DNA of 64,000 bases from Nilaparvata lugens (Eukaryota; Arthropoda; Insecta; Hemiptera; Delphacidae), in the NCBI RefSeq assembly GCF_014356525.2, contig NC_052505.1, positions 1,337,207-1,401,206 on the forward strand. The letters run 5' to 3'. Below the pieces are notes generated by a model. It searched no databases and was not told the DNA's origin. It saw only the letters and a list, made by a program, of their open reading frames with translations. Positions within the stretch are counted from its first letter, which is position 1, and the number at the start of each line of letters is the position of its first letter. The position numbers were made by a program, and so were the translations under genes. Below, one piece after another: positions 1 to 10,049 of the stretch.

Positions 1-354
1 AGCAGTGCCCAATCAATTTTTCCGCGATAAATGCATTTCAATCTTCAACTTGGTGCCAATCTAACAAAGTCAACTCAACTTAATGCCAACCTGACAAAAT
101 TATTAATTTACTTACCAGTTAACAACTGTTTCAAAGAGGTACTCTCTCTAGCTTATAGTTCTATATTAACATATGGCATGGCCTTATTTCAATTATAAAT
201 TAAGAGAATAAGAAGAACATACATGCTAAAAGACGAACTTTAAACCCTTAAAAACCACCCTCAGAGTTAAAATATTGCCAAAAGATTTCTTAGTGCGCCT
301 CTAAAGGGCCAACTGATCATACCTACCAAATTTGAACGTTTTTGGTCCGGTAGA

Positions 355-400
355 TTTTTAGTTCTGCGAGTGAGTGAGTCAGTCAGTCAGTGAGTGAGTG
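355..400. repeat. Short GTGA/CAGT tetranucleotide repeat
   Basis: Alternating gtgagtgagt and cagtcagtcagt units are visible. The 350 bases before it and the roughly 300 after it hold no feature I recognise. Confidence 0.7.
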
Positions 401-704
401 CCATTTCTCTTTTATTCATATAGATCACACCTGTTTCAATTTAAAGTATTCTGAAGACATTTGTTTGCTTTTTATTCCGTCTGTTATATCAAATGAATAG
501 TCTCGTTGAATGAAATCATATTGGTAACAAGATCTTGTTAATAACAAGGAATTTTCTGTTAAAAACACGAGTTATTAACTTTTAAGAGAAATTTTTGACG
601 ATTCAGTCAAGTTAATAACTTTTCCTACAGTTACGTTGAAAAGTGGCCATTCCTGCACTAATTACAGAACGCAAAGAATCACTTTTCCGCTCTAGTGCGG
701 GAAA

Positions 705-1166
705 AATTTTTTCTGCACTCCAGATTTGCAACATGGCAACGCAAAATAGTTAGTAGGTTGGTTATATGGAGCACCAGTGCAGCAAAATCAAAATTAAGTT
801 GGTAACTGCACTGACTGGGTTGCTATAGTGTAATGTGCACGCTAATGTGGTGCACGTTATAATAATATTAAGGACACCGAGTTCGAGGACAGCCACCACA
901 TGAGTGACAGCCGCCTACATTCATTTACTACTAGATTATTCAATTTTATTCATCAATAATAAAATTACACAGAAAAACATTTGATGGATTTCAGGGAATT
1001 TTACCCATAATTACTCACTTTTCATTTTGAATGGTTACTGTAGGAAAAATTAAATGTGAAATACGTGCGCACAGTTCCTCTGCTGCACTCAAGAAACCAT
1101 TCCGCCCTCGCCTACGGCTCGGGTGTAAACGTTTCTTTCGGTGCAGCATACTGTCACTTTGCGCAC
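705..1166 (+). repeat. Dispersed repeat R3, copy 1
   Basis: About 460 bp that match 62602-63050 in inverse orientation. Shared landmarks include ctgcactccagatttgcaac, a run about the first part of which reads ggagcaccagtgca, the phrase tttcagggaattttacccat, and gcgcaaagtgac at the far end. No coding capacity is evident and the reading frames are not conserved. Short inverted pieces (acgagttattaac near 565 and gttaataactcgt near 1190) lie outside both ends, so the full element may extend to about 540-1215. Superfamily unknown. Confidence 0.6.
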
Positions 1167-1219
1167 TAGTTGCACAAATAACTATTTTGTTAATAACTCG
1201 TGTTATTAACTCCGGTGTA

Positions 1220-1920
1220 AACGCAGCTTTAATAATAACATTAGTGCTCGAAACTTCTTGTGTTTATATAAGAGTTGAAAGAGGGTACAAGTAATTTCAA
1301 TAATAATTGAATTTGAAAGCCATTTGTATGAGTTACTCGGAATTGCGAAACCTGGGTGGCAAAGTAGATGTAGAACCGAAGCAGAGGGTGTCTACAATAT
1401 AATAAAAGAACTCCTTCAGCCGATGATACCAGCATCGGCGTGGAGGATTTGGTGTATATATGACCTGTATGTGAGTGAACTATATAGCTTATACGGCAGC
1501 AGACAATGCCGGCATCACAGCAAGGCAACGTACGTGTACGATAAGCAGCGCCGCCTTCTGTGAATATTTTATGAGGCCGTTCAGGCTTTTAGACCGACTT
1601 GGGCTTCTTATTTTTGCTGTTTTGCCACTCTATCGCTCACCCAACGAATACATTATCGTCGTCCGTGTAATATCTGCCGAATATTTCCTTCCTTTTTCCT
1701 GCCGCCGTTTTATTAAGCCACTTGCGGGCGCTAAATATAAATAGGCGATAATCTTGGCAAAGCGAGATGATAAATCGTGCTGAATTTCCGCTTCAAGTTT
1801 TCTGCTTTCTTTTCGTGGATTTCGCTTTTGAATACGGTGCTTGCAATCTAACTGGTATAAATAATCTGTTCCAGTGTTGAGTGTATATCGACTCGAGGAA
1901 ATAATAATAATAATCTCCTA
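1220..1920. other. Non-repetitive stretch, no gene recognised
   Basis: Single-copy within the window, with somewhat higher GC around 1480-1720 than its surroundings. Open frames of up to 95 codons occur on both strands, but none has a recognisable domain. I see nothing firm here. Confidence 0.4.
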
Positions 1921-1924
1921 ACTA

Positions 1925-2030
1925 TAGTGCGGTCCACGTTATAATGGCAGTGTTAGATTGGCATTGGTATTGCTATCCTTGTCTATCATTCAACAAAGCG
2001 GATAGCTCTATCTCTTTGCTCTCTCATCCT
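1925..2030 (+). mobile_element. R2 MITE, 5' half only
   Basis: Starts at TA|TAGTGCGGTCCACG and continues into the family's internal sequence (ccttgtctatcattcaacaaagcggatag). The match is lost after about 100 bases, so the right half is missing. Full-length relatives are at 18903-19288 and 56012-56388. Confidence 0.75.
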
Positions 2031-2139
2031 CTTATGTCCGCTTAAATATATTGAAAAACGCAAATTGATCAGTACGGTACTCTGTTTTTCTCTGATTTGA
2101 GTCAATCAAATCAAATAAAATCACTTTTCCCTCCACCTA

Positions 2140-2245
2140 CTGTCTAAAGTACTTACTTTACTCCCTGAAACATAATACTAAAGTGTCACTTTCTCGCTCT
2201 CGGTAGTAAAAAACAGAAAAACTCCCTAGGGAGTAAAAGTGACTC
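2140..2245. repeat. Small hairpin-forming sequence
   Basis: ACTTTACTCCC near 2156 and GGGAGTAAAAGT near 2229 are imperfect inverted repeats, suggesting a decayed MITE. No second copy is seen in the window. Confidence 0.4.
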
Positions 2246-2764
2246 CATTTAAATAACATGGGAAGCATCTCTATTTTAAAAACTTACATGGTAATAGGTT
2301 AGAAGGTCTAAGCTCAGATGAGAAAGCATAATAGAGGTGGCTGTCATTGAGTCAACTGAATTCAATACCACAACCAGAAATTTGATCACCTCATGAAAAA
2401 TATGTTTGTATGATAATTATTATATTCTTAATATTAGTAGACAATAAAAATTCATACAATTTTTAAAATATTTTATTCTATTCAAAATACCAGCCAACAA
2501 ATATTTTGATCTGCAATTCAAATCTGAACCGCGTGATCTGGAGTCAGCCATTTTTGGTAGCTGCTCAGCTGATATAATTGTTACAACTTTTGCCGATAGA
2601 TAGCGCAATCGGCAGTGCCAATCAAAAGACGGTTTTTAGGTTTTAGATTTAGGTTATGTTGTTAGGAATCATTGTCACCAATACGTAAGTTATTAGAATG
2701 ATTTTATTTGCAGTTTCTATAAAAAAATGTAGATGGAGGAGAAATGTTGTGTACATCACGAGCG

Positions 2765-2866
2765 AAAAATACTTTTTCTCCCTCAGGAAAATTGCTGCCC
2801 TCGGCTTCGCCTCGGGCTTCAAACTTTTTCCCACAGGGAGAAAAAGTCGTACTTTTCACTCTAGAT
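2765..2866. repeat. Hairpin element with CTCGGCTTCGCCTCGGG core
   Basis: Outer arms tactttttctccct and agggagaaaaagtcgta flank a short GC-rich palindromic core. Similar cores occur near 8090-8120 and 58525-58550, so this is probably one of several MITE-like hairpins with a GC-rich turn. Confidence 0.45.
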
Positions 2867-3046
2867 ATACAAATAACTATTATTGTCAGAAACACTTTCA
2901 CATGTTAAAACAATCGTCAAACAAACATTTACACCAATCAATCTGTCTAAAGTCATAAAACACTTTTAATTATAGGTAAGTATTGAAGGCGTGCTACTTA
3001 ACAAATATTGTATTGAGGCTATACTAAGAATTCCTCAAATTTCTAA

Positions 3047-3119
3047 GAAAGCCAATTTTCTGACTCCAGCTGTTTAAAGTCTAGAACTTAGCTAAATCCC
3101 GAGTTCGGGAACCGACCCT
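3047..3119 (-). mobile_element. R14 (TTAA-flanked TIR family), terminal fragment
   Basis: The sequence around ctgactccagctgtttaaag and aatcccgag matches the termini of the elements at 23534-23993 and 45918-46283. Only one end remains. Confidence 0.65.
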
Positions 3120-3183
3120 TTATGTTCTCAAATGGATTCCACATTGAAGTACAAGAGCATTTCCATTGAGGAATTTTGAAAAT

Positions 3184-3847
3184 TCTGGTGTGGCGCACTC
3201 ACATAACTTTCCTTGCCATTATGAAAATTGATCAACTGACGCTAGTGTTCCCGCGCATCTCGAGTCCACTTTTCTAAGATCTGAGCCAGCTGGTGACAGG
3301 ACAATAACGCTGGAGACACACGAAGTCTGCTATCTCTTCATAGTGAATGATTTAATAGAATCAACAGTTGCCAACAGTTTGCAATTGAATAATCTTATTT
3401 TCTCTAATTTCGAGCTTATTTTCAATTTTAGGTGAAAATGTTACAGAACATTAATTGTAGAGATTTTCATGCTTAATCTTTTCCAATTGAATTTTTTTGT
3501 TTAAATTGTATCTGAAGCCTGATAATTGAAAATCTAAAATCAAAGTTTGCATAGATGGTGCAGTGCTCGTGAGATTTTTACAGGTATGGGACTTGTGGCA
3601 GTCGATAGAGCATATCAATGACTTTTTTAGGTATGAATTTGATCAATATCGTTGGAGCCGTTTTCGAGAAAATCGCGAAAAACCCAGTTTTTGACAACAT
3701 TTTCGCCATTTTAGCCGCCATCTTGAATTGCATTTGATCGAAATTGTTCGTGTCGGATCCTTATAGTGTAAGCACCTTAAGTTCCAAATTTCAAGTCATT
3801 CCGTTAATTGGGAGATGAGATATCGTGTACACGAACGCACATACACT

Positions 3848-3907
<60 letters not shown>

Positions 3908-4038
3908 GATCAATACCCAAAATCCACTTTTTTGGACTCAGGGGACCTTGAAACGTATAGAAATATAGAAATTGGGGCACCTTAATTCTTTTCGGAAAGC
4001 AATACTTTCCTTACCTATGGTAATAGGGCAAGGAATGT
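3184..4038 (+). mobile_element. R1 Helitron-like element, full length (copy A)
   Basis: Begins TCTGGTGTGGCGCACTCACA, has the ACTTTCCTTGCC subterminal motif, a CA tract at about 3850-3902, and ends in the hairpin with terminal GGCAAGGAATGT (one base different from the family's GGCAAGGAAAGT). It is in the + orientation. Its last base lies only about 20 bases from the splice donor of the DIP-like exon at 4061-4179, so it sits in the intron just downstream of that exon. Confidence 0.8.
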
Positions 4039-4060
4039 AAAAAAGGCTGATTTTGCATAC

Positions 4061-4179
4061 CTTATATGTTCCCAAATGGTTGACAACACAGGTGAAGGAT
4101 ACGTCTCTCCCCTGTGTTACCGTATGATTTTCAAGAGCAGCAAGAAATTCCGGGTCTGGTTCGGTGGAGGCTTGTTGGC
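4061..4179 (-). CDS. DIP/lachesin-like Ig-domain exon (partial gene)
   Basis: This 119-bp exon reads on the minus strand as two bases finishing a split codon plus 39 codons. The encoded segment runs from QQASTEPDPEFLAALENHT through VTQGRDVSFTCVVNHLGTYK. It resembles the B-strand region of the first Ig domain of insect Dpr-interacting proteins (DIPs, often annotated lachesin-like): the PEFLA.LENHTV.QGRDVSFTCVVN pattern with its first disulfide cysteine. The exon is bounded by an acceptor (tttgttccag, AG at 4181-4180) and a donor (AAG|gtatgc, GT at 4060-4059). This gives a phase-1 start and a phase-0 end, as expected for a V..W exon to follow. Known DIPs are GPI-linked or secreted neuronal surface proteins that pair with Dpr proteins in synaptic partner choice. 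The signal-peptide exon, the VAWIK exon and Ig2/Ig3 are not seen in this window. The identity rests on recall of family motifs, not a search. It could instead be a pseudo-exon, but the splice sites are good. Confidence 0.75.
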
Positions 4180-4280
4180 CTGGAACAAAGCAGAGAAAAT
4201 AAATAATAATGTAAAAACACTTCATTTTAATGGGCTATATTTTTTACAAATTGATAAGAACAATAATGATAATCTCATGA

Positions 4281-4436
4281 ATAAATAAAAACACAAATAT
4301 GTTGTGAAATTCTACACTGTTTTATTTAGTACACGACCAAGTCAACTTGAAAATGTGACCGGTGTGGTCACGAAACCTTGGTCGTGTACCAAATAAAACA
4401 GTGTAGAATTTGACAACATATTTGTGTTTTTATTCA
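4281..4436. repeat. Palindromic hairpin element with hammerhead-like core
   Basis: Arms of about 75 bp (aaaacacaaatatgttgtg at the left, acaacatatttgtgttttta at the right) meet at a short loop. Inside, the order is outer stem 4329-4341 with 4377-4389, TTGAAAA at 4347-4353, stem GTGACC/GGTCAC with a 5-base loop at 4355-4371, then GAAAC at 4372-4376. This order recalls a type III hammerhead ribozyme, as found in Penelope-like and related retroelements, but the CUGANGA box is degenerate. Confidence 0.6.
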
Positions 4437-4465
4437 ATTATGAAACGGTTCTACAATATTGACAA

Positions 4466-4838
4466 TGAAAAAACATTGAAAAACATAGAAAAAACATTGA
4501 AAAAACATTGAAAAATATTGAAAAACATTGAAAAACATTGAAAAACATTGAAAAAACATTGAAAAAACATTGAAAAAACATTGAAACACATTGGAAAACA
4601 TTGAAAAACATCGAAAAAACATTGAAAAACATCGAAAAAACATTGAAAAACATTGAAAAATATAGAAAAACATTGAAATACATTGAAAAACATTGAAAAA
4701 ACATTGAAAAATATTGAAAAACATTGAAAAACATTGAAAAACATTGAAAAACATCGAAAAAACATTGAAAAACATCGAAAAACATTGAAATACATTGAAA
4801 AACATTGAAAAACATTGAAAAACATTAAAATACATTGA
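4466..4838. repeat. ACATTGAAAA minisatellite
   Basis: About 35 copies of a 10-11-bp unit (acattgaaaa with variable A number, occasional acatcgaaa). The long minus-strand reading frames rich in F, N, V, Q, C and S are by-products of this array and are not genes. It lies directly next to the hairpin element at 4281-4436. Confidence 0.9.
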
Positions 4839-4982
4839 AAATAATAGTCGAATTTCATGAACGAAAATTGTGCGAATATCAATGTGAGGACAATGTAGTT
4901 GGTGATGATGGTTTCAGCTGAAAATTAGGTGTTTTTCACAATACAAGGAGCATTGTTGTCAGGTGTACCTAGAAATCTATAT

Positions 4983-5168
4983 GAGATAGAGCGCTCTACC
5001 TGATCTCAGATTGTAGAGCACAAAAATACGCCCAGAGGGATTTTGAATTATACATCTAAATGGTAACAATCGATAAGAGATAGAGCGCTCTACCTGATCT
5101 CAGATTGTAGAGCTGAAAAATACGCCTAGAGGGATTTTGAATTATACATCTAAATGGTAAAAATCGGA
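4983..5168. repeat. 94-bp tandem duplication with a TAGAGCGCTCTA palindrome
   Basis: Two copies, starting near 4983 and 5077, each contain gatagagcgctctacctgat and end in ctaaatggtaa. They differ by only a few bases, so the duplication is young. Confidence 0.85.
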
Positions 5169-5221
5169 AGATATTGTTGATAAGAAACTAAAATTCATCA
5201 AAATTGATTGTTCTCGTAGAA

Positions 5222-5261
5222 TTAATCACGGTTAAAATTTAACCGGCTTTTGTACAACCGG
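5222..5261. mobile_element. Fragment of a ttgca-rich MITE end
   Basis: tttaaccggcttttgtacaa here matches one end of the MITE at 30999-31134. Only the end survives. Confidence 0.5.
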
Positions 5262-5737
5262 CACTATCTCACTCTGAGTAGGACTTCGCACCAAGAAATA
5301 ATCACCCTTACAATTCTCTACCACGTACATTCCAAACAATCAATAAACGTAAATTTGTGTCTGCCAGATGCGACCAGTGAATCAAAGCCATTGAATATAA
5401 TCGAAAAGCTATAGTGGGGTGCACGTTATAATGGCAGTGAAGAAAGATAGGAGATCAACGTTGCCGATCCTCTGTCTAGTCAATGCCTTCTATAGACGGT
5501 AGCTGATATAGGTTTATTAATGTAATATTAACTGTTTATTCTCGTTTAAAATAATCAATTACATTTTGTCAAGCAAAAAATTATATTTTTCAATAATTTC
5601 ATAATAAATTTTCATAATTAAGATGAAATATTTTGTTGATTAGTTATCAATCCTACATTGTTATAAGACGATCTGGCAACAGAGCAAAGCGAGAAAGAGA
5701 TAACGCTATCCGGTTTGTTGAATGATAGACAAGGATT

Positions 5738-6433
5738 CAAATTCAAATTCATTTATTTGTTGAATGTATTAATAAAATAATACAGATTGATAAAATAAAT
5801 ATTCTATCTTATAAAAATGGCACTACCGGGCAAAGAAAACTTGTGCGCCGGCAGTGAGTTCGAACAACTAGATACAGCAAACATGTCAATAGAAAGAAAA
5901 AGAGCTTATTCAAACCACTAGAATAAATAAAATTATGGAAACCAGGTCACATCTCAATACTTACAAACGATAAGACAAAGTAACAAAATCACAAGCAACT
6001 GACAAACTCAAAAAGACCAATTCAAGGAAGCCATGACAAATATTTTTTTAAATTTATAACACAAGAATGAAACACTACATAATGGATATAGATAATTTAA
6101 ATTAAACATTTATCCTAATACAATCCAGTATAAGATTCATTATGGATTTTGTAATTCTATTAAAATTATGAATTCAGTTGGGACTTTATTTATAAACAAG
6201 TAACACTGATATTCAAACTGACGTCTACATACACTTAAGCTTGTAAAGTCAATATCAAATTGTAATGGATTGGAGGGACGCAAATTATATGGATTATTCC
6301 TTAAGTTGAATGTATCACTATTCTTATTAATGAATAATAAGATTCTTTTAACATATGTTTGCCTCACTGTAAGCACCTGGAATTCTTGAAATAGAAGTCT
6401 ACTAGGGTACAATGTTGGCCTGCATAATGCATG
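5738..6433 (-). mobile_element. 5'-truncated non-LTR retrotransposon inside R2
   Basis: Minus-strand element whose 3' end faces lower coordinates and carries a tail of repeated aattcaaattc. A GCC-rich motif (gcactaccgg) of the 3' UTR near 5820 is shared with the copy at 61510-62030. It carries the RT C-terminal remnant at 6140-6412. Confidence 0.8.
6140..6412 (-). pseudogene. Reverse transcriptase C-terminal remnant
   Basis: The 90 residues (YPSRLLFQEFQVLTVRQTYV, then NLR.NPYNLRPSNPLQFDID, then SVCRRQFEYQCYLFINKVPT) match the LSVRQLY... pattern that follows the thumb of Jockey/CR1-like LINE reverse transcriptases. Catalytic palm motifs are absent because of 5' truncation. Compared with the copy at 61765-62030, an extra base near 6165 shifts the frame, so it stops at LQNP about 25 residues short. 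It is non-functional. Confidence 0.75.
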
Positions 6434-6814
6434 GATAGCAATATTAGATTGCTAATCAAACACTGACATTATAACGTGGACCTCACTATAGTACTTTGTT
6501 GCTTGGGAAAGCTGGAAAAGTGACAAGGAAAAGAGGCAGTGACGATAAAGAGGGAGCGAGTGTTCCATCTCTTGACGGAGAGCCTACGTTGAGTCAATCG
6601 GTTTGGACAGATAGCTGAAGGAGGGGCAAATTGTGGGGTGAGTTAGGGGTTAAAGACACCCCCCCATAGCTCCCAGGGGGGAGGGGGTTGAAGAGAACAG
6701 TCTTATCAGAGGAAGGAACGGTTGGTCTCAACAGTTGGACTATTTTGTATTTCTTGCTCCACTGGCCGTGATACACTCAGCTCTGAATTGAATTGAATAG
6801 ACACCCCAACACTT

Positions 6815-7152
6815 TTCCAACTCTATGCCTTTCCCCCACCACTACAAAGCACTTCTCTTTAACACCCCCCCCCCAATCATTAGTCGGTCTCTACAATAAA
6901 TATAATCAACTGCAGAGCTCAGACACATTATAATGTCGCATCATTAAACTCGTTAGCATTTAATTGCTTGCCAAACCACCAAATTATTGTTTGCCATTGA
7001 TGTCAAACCGAAAAGACGTTCCGAAATTATCACCTGTCAGTTCTCCACCCTCAATTAGGCATCGTCAATTGAAATAATTCTGTCAATTCGGTAATTGTTA
7101 TCGGGGCGTTTTCCAAGTGTTTTGTAAATATCTATAGCGAACGTTCCTCGGT
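6815..7152. repeat. Interspersed block, copy 1 of 2
   Basis: About 340 bp almost identical to 9386-9729. Landmarks include cactacaaagcacttctc, cattaaactcgttagca, gccaaaccaccaaattattg and gttttccaagtgttttgtaa. A third small fragment is at 7365-7405. No terminal repeats or coding sequence are evident, so this may be a segmental duplication or a low-copy repeat. Confidence 0.75.
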
Positions 7153-7345
7153 TTCATTTCATTTCATTTCATAATTTCTTTATTCATAAATTTGTACATT
7201 GTGTACAATGAATAGTGTCATAAATATATATCTTTGATTAGATACAATTAAAAATAAAATACATAACAAATAAAATATCTACAGAATACAACAATACAAA
7301 CATACAATACAATTCAACTCATAGGAGCTGATCTCATTCATTCAA
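7153..7345 (-). mobile_element. LINE 3' end with ATGAA tail
   Basis: Minus-strand 3' UTR, with (ATGAA)n tail reading tttcatttcatttcatttca on the plus strand. It interrupts the block at 6815-7152. Confidence 0.6.
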
Positions 7346-7405
7346 ATATTCTTCGATATTATAAAGAGCTCTTCCAATAATCAACTACAGAACTCAGACA
7401 CATTA

Positions 7406-7770
7406 TTGACCGAGCGAAGTGAGGTCTAAGATTCAAATCGCGTTTTGCATTTCTCTTTATGCTTTTTTGTTTATATTTATGTTTTTATGTTCCGCATTTA
7501 CAGCGAAACGCAGCAATAGATTTTCATGAAATTTGACAGGTATGCTCCTTTTATAATTGCGCGTCGACCTATATACAAGGTTTTTGGAAATTTTGCATTC
7601 CAAGGATAATATAAAAGGAAAAAGGAGCCTCCTTCAATGGCCAATATTAGAGTAAAAATTAGTGTGGAGAAGCCAGTCTATTGCTGTATTTCCCATAAGG
7701 TCTATAGTTTCAATCAGGTACTTTTGGATGAGAATACTGCGTGAGGTCTACTGTTCACAGAACTACTAGT
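7406..7770 (+). mobile_element. R6 element, internally deleted copy
   Basis: Runs from TTGACCGAGCGAAGTGAGGT to a 3' end reading GTGAGGTCTACTGTTCACAG then aactactagt. Both ends contain TGAGGTCTA in direct orientation. The other copies are at 12577-12972 (minus), 14514-15594 and 29929-31499. Confidence 0.75.
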
Positions 7771-8038
7771 CTATCGAGATGATTGTATCGAAAGCATCGA
7801 GATCGAGATGTAGCCGACAGCTCGATAGTTAGTAGTTACTAGGTTTAAGCAGAGCAGAGGTGTAAAATTTGAGGTTAACTTCGCTAAATAATTTCGTAGT
7901 TTTTGTATTAAATTTGTCTTCCCATCGAAAAACGTTTTCGATAAACTTCTAGGCCTATTCTGTTTAAATGCTGGAAAATAACTCACATATTTTGTGAAAA
8001 AAAAATAAAAGAGTAAGGCTTGACAAACACAGAATAGT

Positions 8039-8180
8039 ATATTTCGCACCTAGGGCCGAAAATGAGACTTTTCTGGCTCGAAATCGGTTTTCAAGTCCGA
8101 GGCCGTAGGCCGAGGACTAGAAAAGATTGAGAGCCGGAAAAACATTTTTGCCCATGGTGAGAACGTAATTTTTCGCCACA
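8039..8180 (-). mobile_element. R4 hairpin MITE, copy 1
   Basis: Matches 58447-58605 in inverse orientation: ggccgaaaatgag, cgaggccgtaggccgag core, and ttcgccacac at one end. About 140 bp, non-coding. Confidence 0.65.
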
Positions 8181-8450
8181 CAGAAAAATAAACAATATAT
8201 ATATGAGAATAATAATTATTCTCATTGTCTATTATAAGCACTTCCGAAAGCAAAAGTGGAAGGTCATAGCTCTAGCAAATCTGAATATCAAGAAATTGTC
8301 CAAGTATTTTTATTCTGATTTGTCTAAATAACCTAAAAGATTATGTTCAATTATGTAAGAGGTTGAGTTATACTTTTTATTCTTCCAAATGACAATAAGA
8401 TGATTATTATAAATGTTTTAATTATTGAATGATAAACACAAATAATGAAA

Positions 8451-8552
8451 AGTTTTTGATCAGCTGGTTTATCACACTTGAAAAAGTTTTTGATCAGTTG
8501 GTTTATCACACTTGAAAAAGTTTTTGATCAGCTGTTTTAGCACACTTGAAAT
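8451..8552. repeat. Three tandem 34-bp units
   Basis: Three starts (8451, 8485, 8519) of agtttttgatcagctggttt followed by atcacacttgaaaa. The unit is related to the sequence next to R1 copies near 54930 and 58880 (gtgctaaaacagctgatcaa). Confidence 0.85.
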
Positions 8553-8599
8553 TCGGCCAATCTGATGTTATCTGAATGTCAATGGAAGTTTAGGTTAGA

Positions 8600-8925
8600 A
8601 GTTCTATCCTTCTATGAAAATCGAATTATTTGAATAGTTTTTAATATATATCTTATCTGTATTTTATTCATTTAAATAAAATGATAGTATATTATTACAG
8701 AATACTTTATTGAATTCTAGAAGCATAAAATGATTCCGTTTATCCACCATGTTCCGTGATAAACGCTTTACTAGGAGGTTTGAGGTTAGATTCTATTATA
8801 CTCTGAAAATTGAATTTGAATAGTTTATAATATCTCATTTGTATTTCATTCATCCAAATAAAATGATAGTATCTTATTGCAAAAACTTTATTCAATTCTA
8901 GAAGCATAAACTGATTCCGTTTCAT
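8600..8925. repeat. 181-bp imperfect tandem duplication
   Basis: Two copies of a sequence containing aataaaatgatagtat and attctagaagcataaa, with the marker at 8714 and 8895. Copies are moderately diverged. Confidence 0.7.
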
Positions 8926-8976
8926 GAACTATTTTGTAAACACGTTCACATCAAATCAGAATCAGCTGACTTCAAG

Positions 8977-9190
8977 GTTATTTTACAGCCCTAGGGCCGT
9001 AAAAATTTTACCGGCCTGGTCAGAAAACAATCACTTTCGGCCTCCATATGACGCACGTAAACCAGCTCATTACATCCAAGTGGGGCGAAAAAGTTGTTTT
9101 GTCTTCAGTCAGGGCATTTAGACTGAAATGCATGAACGGTGATTGAGCACCACACACTGCATCACCGACTAGACAAAACAACCTTTTGTG
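8977..9190 (+). mobile_element. R17 module plus inverted repeat
   Basis: The first 115 bases (ccctagggccgtaaaaattt to gtggggcgaaaaag) match minus-strand segments at 57007-57118 and 63056-63176. The part from 9091 to 9190 is an imperfect inverted repeat (aaaaagttgttttgtct and agacaaaacaacctttt). Confidence 0.65.
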
Positions 9191-9385
9191 TGTAGCTAAT
9201 ACATAGACCTACGTAAGTTTGCCATGCGGTTGTATGTAATATTAATGAAATTGAACAAATCGATATTCGATACAAAATTGAGCAAATCGATACATCTCGA
9301 TAGTATTTGTTGAACTATGACGTCGAATCTCTGCGTAAATATCGTCGATAGCGTAAACTATCCCGATATGAAAAAGTGGTCACCT

Positions 9386-9729
9386 CTTTTGCAACTCTAT
9401 GCCTTACCCCTTCACCCACTACAAAGCACTTCTCCTTACCCCTCCGCCTTTCATTAGTCAGTCTCTACAATAAATATAATCAACTACAGAACAACTCAGA
9501 CACATTATGATGTCACATCATTAAACTCGTTAGCACTTAATTGCTTGCCAAACCACCAAATTATTGTTTGCCATTGATGACAAACTGAAAAGATGTTCCG
9601 AAATTATCACCTGTCAGTTAGGCATCCTCAATTAGGCATCGTCAATTGAAATAATTTTGGCAATTCGGTAATTGTTGTCGGAGCGTTTTCCAAGTGTTTT
9701 GTAAATATCAATAGCGATGAACGTTCCTC
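9386..9729. repeat. Interspersed block, copy 2 of 2
   Basis: Nearly identical to 6815-7152; the main differences are a shorter C-run and a few substitutions. It lies 2.5 kb from its partner, in the same orientation. Confidence 0.75.
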
Positions 9730-9929
9730 GGCTCCCCTTGTTAGGGGAATGCAATGAGTACCTAGCGGGAATGAGTTAGAGTAAGACAGTGAATAATTAC
9801 ATGATTGAATACCAGCATAGAGAAAATATAGCATAAGAAGATATCCATGGTTATTATCCAAATTTGAAGCAGATTTTTGTCGAACTCGAATCAATTACTG
9901 TCAATCATCCACTGTGAGAAAAATGAGAA

Positions 9930-10030
9930 AAAAAAAGAAGAAGAAGAAGAAGAAAAAAAAGAAAAAGAAGAAGAAGAAGAAGAGAAAAGAAGAAGAAGAA
10001 GAAGAAGAAGAAGAAGAAGAAGAAGAAGAA
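9930..10030. repeat. GAA/AAG microsatellite
   Basis: About 30 units of (AAG)n with an AAC tail. Long open frames of pure K/E/R and the opposite-strand S/F frame are artefacts of it. It directly precedes R1 copy B. Confidence 0.95.
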
Positions 10031-10049
10031 CAACAACAACAAGAAAAAA

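Larger units (their letters stand above)
5412..6488 (+). mobile_element. R2 MITE carrying a nested LINE
   Basis: The left end TA|TAGTGGGGTGCACG (TA 5410-5411) and the right end CACTA|TA (TA 6489-6490) frame this copy. The left internal part runs to about 5737 and the right part resumes at ggatagcaat near 6434. The gap is filled by a minus-strand 5'-truncated LINE with apparent GGAT target duplication. Subtracting the insert gives roughly the 380 bp seen for intact copies. Confidence 0.8.

Noticed and set aside
1475..1744. 89-codon plus-strand frame
   Set aside because: No recognisable motif, and overlapped by similar-sized frames in other phases.
1..3180. Search for the next DIP exon (VAWIK-type) on the minus strand downstream of 4061
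   Set aside because: No matching VAWIK-coding sequence was found by eye. The next exon is probably outside the window.
4434..4882. Three overlapping minus-strand open frames of 125-143 codons rich in F, N, V, Q, C, S
   Set aside because: They are readings of the ACATTGAAAA minisatellite in several frames, with no non-repeat protein part.
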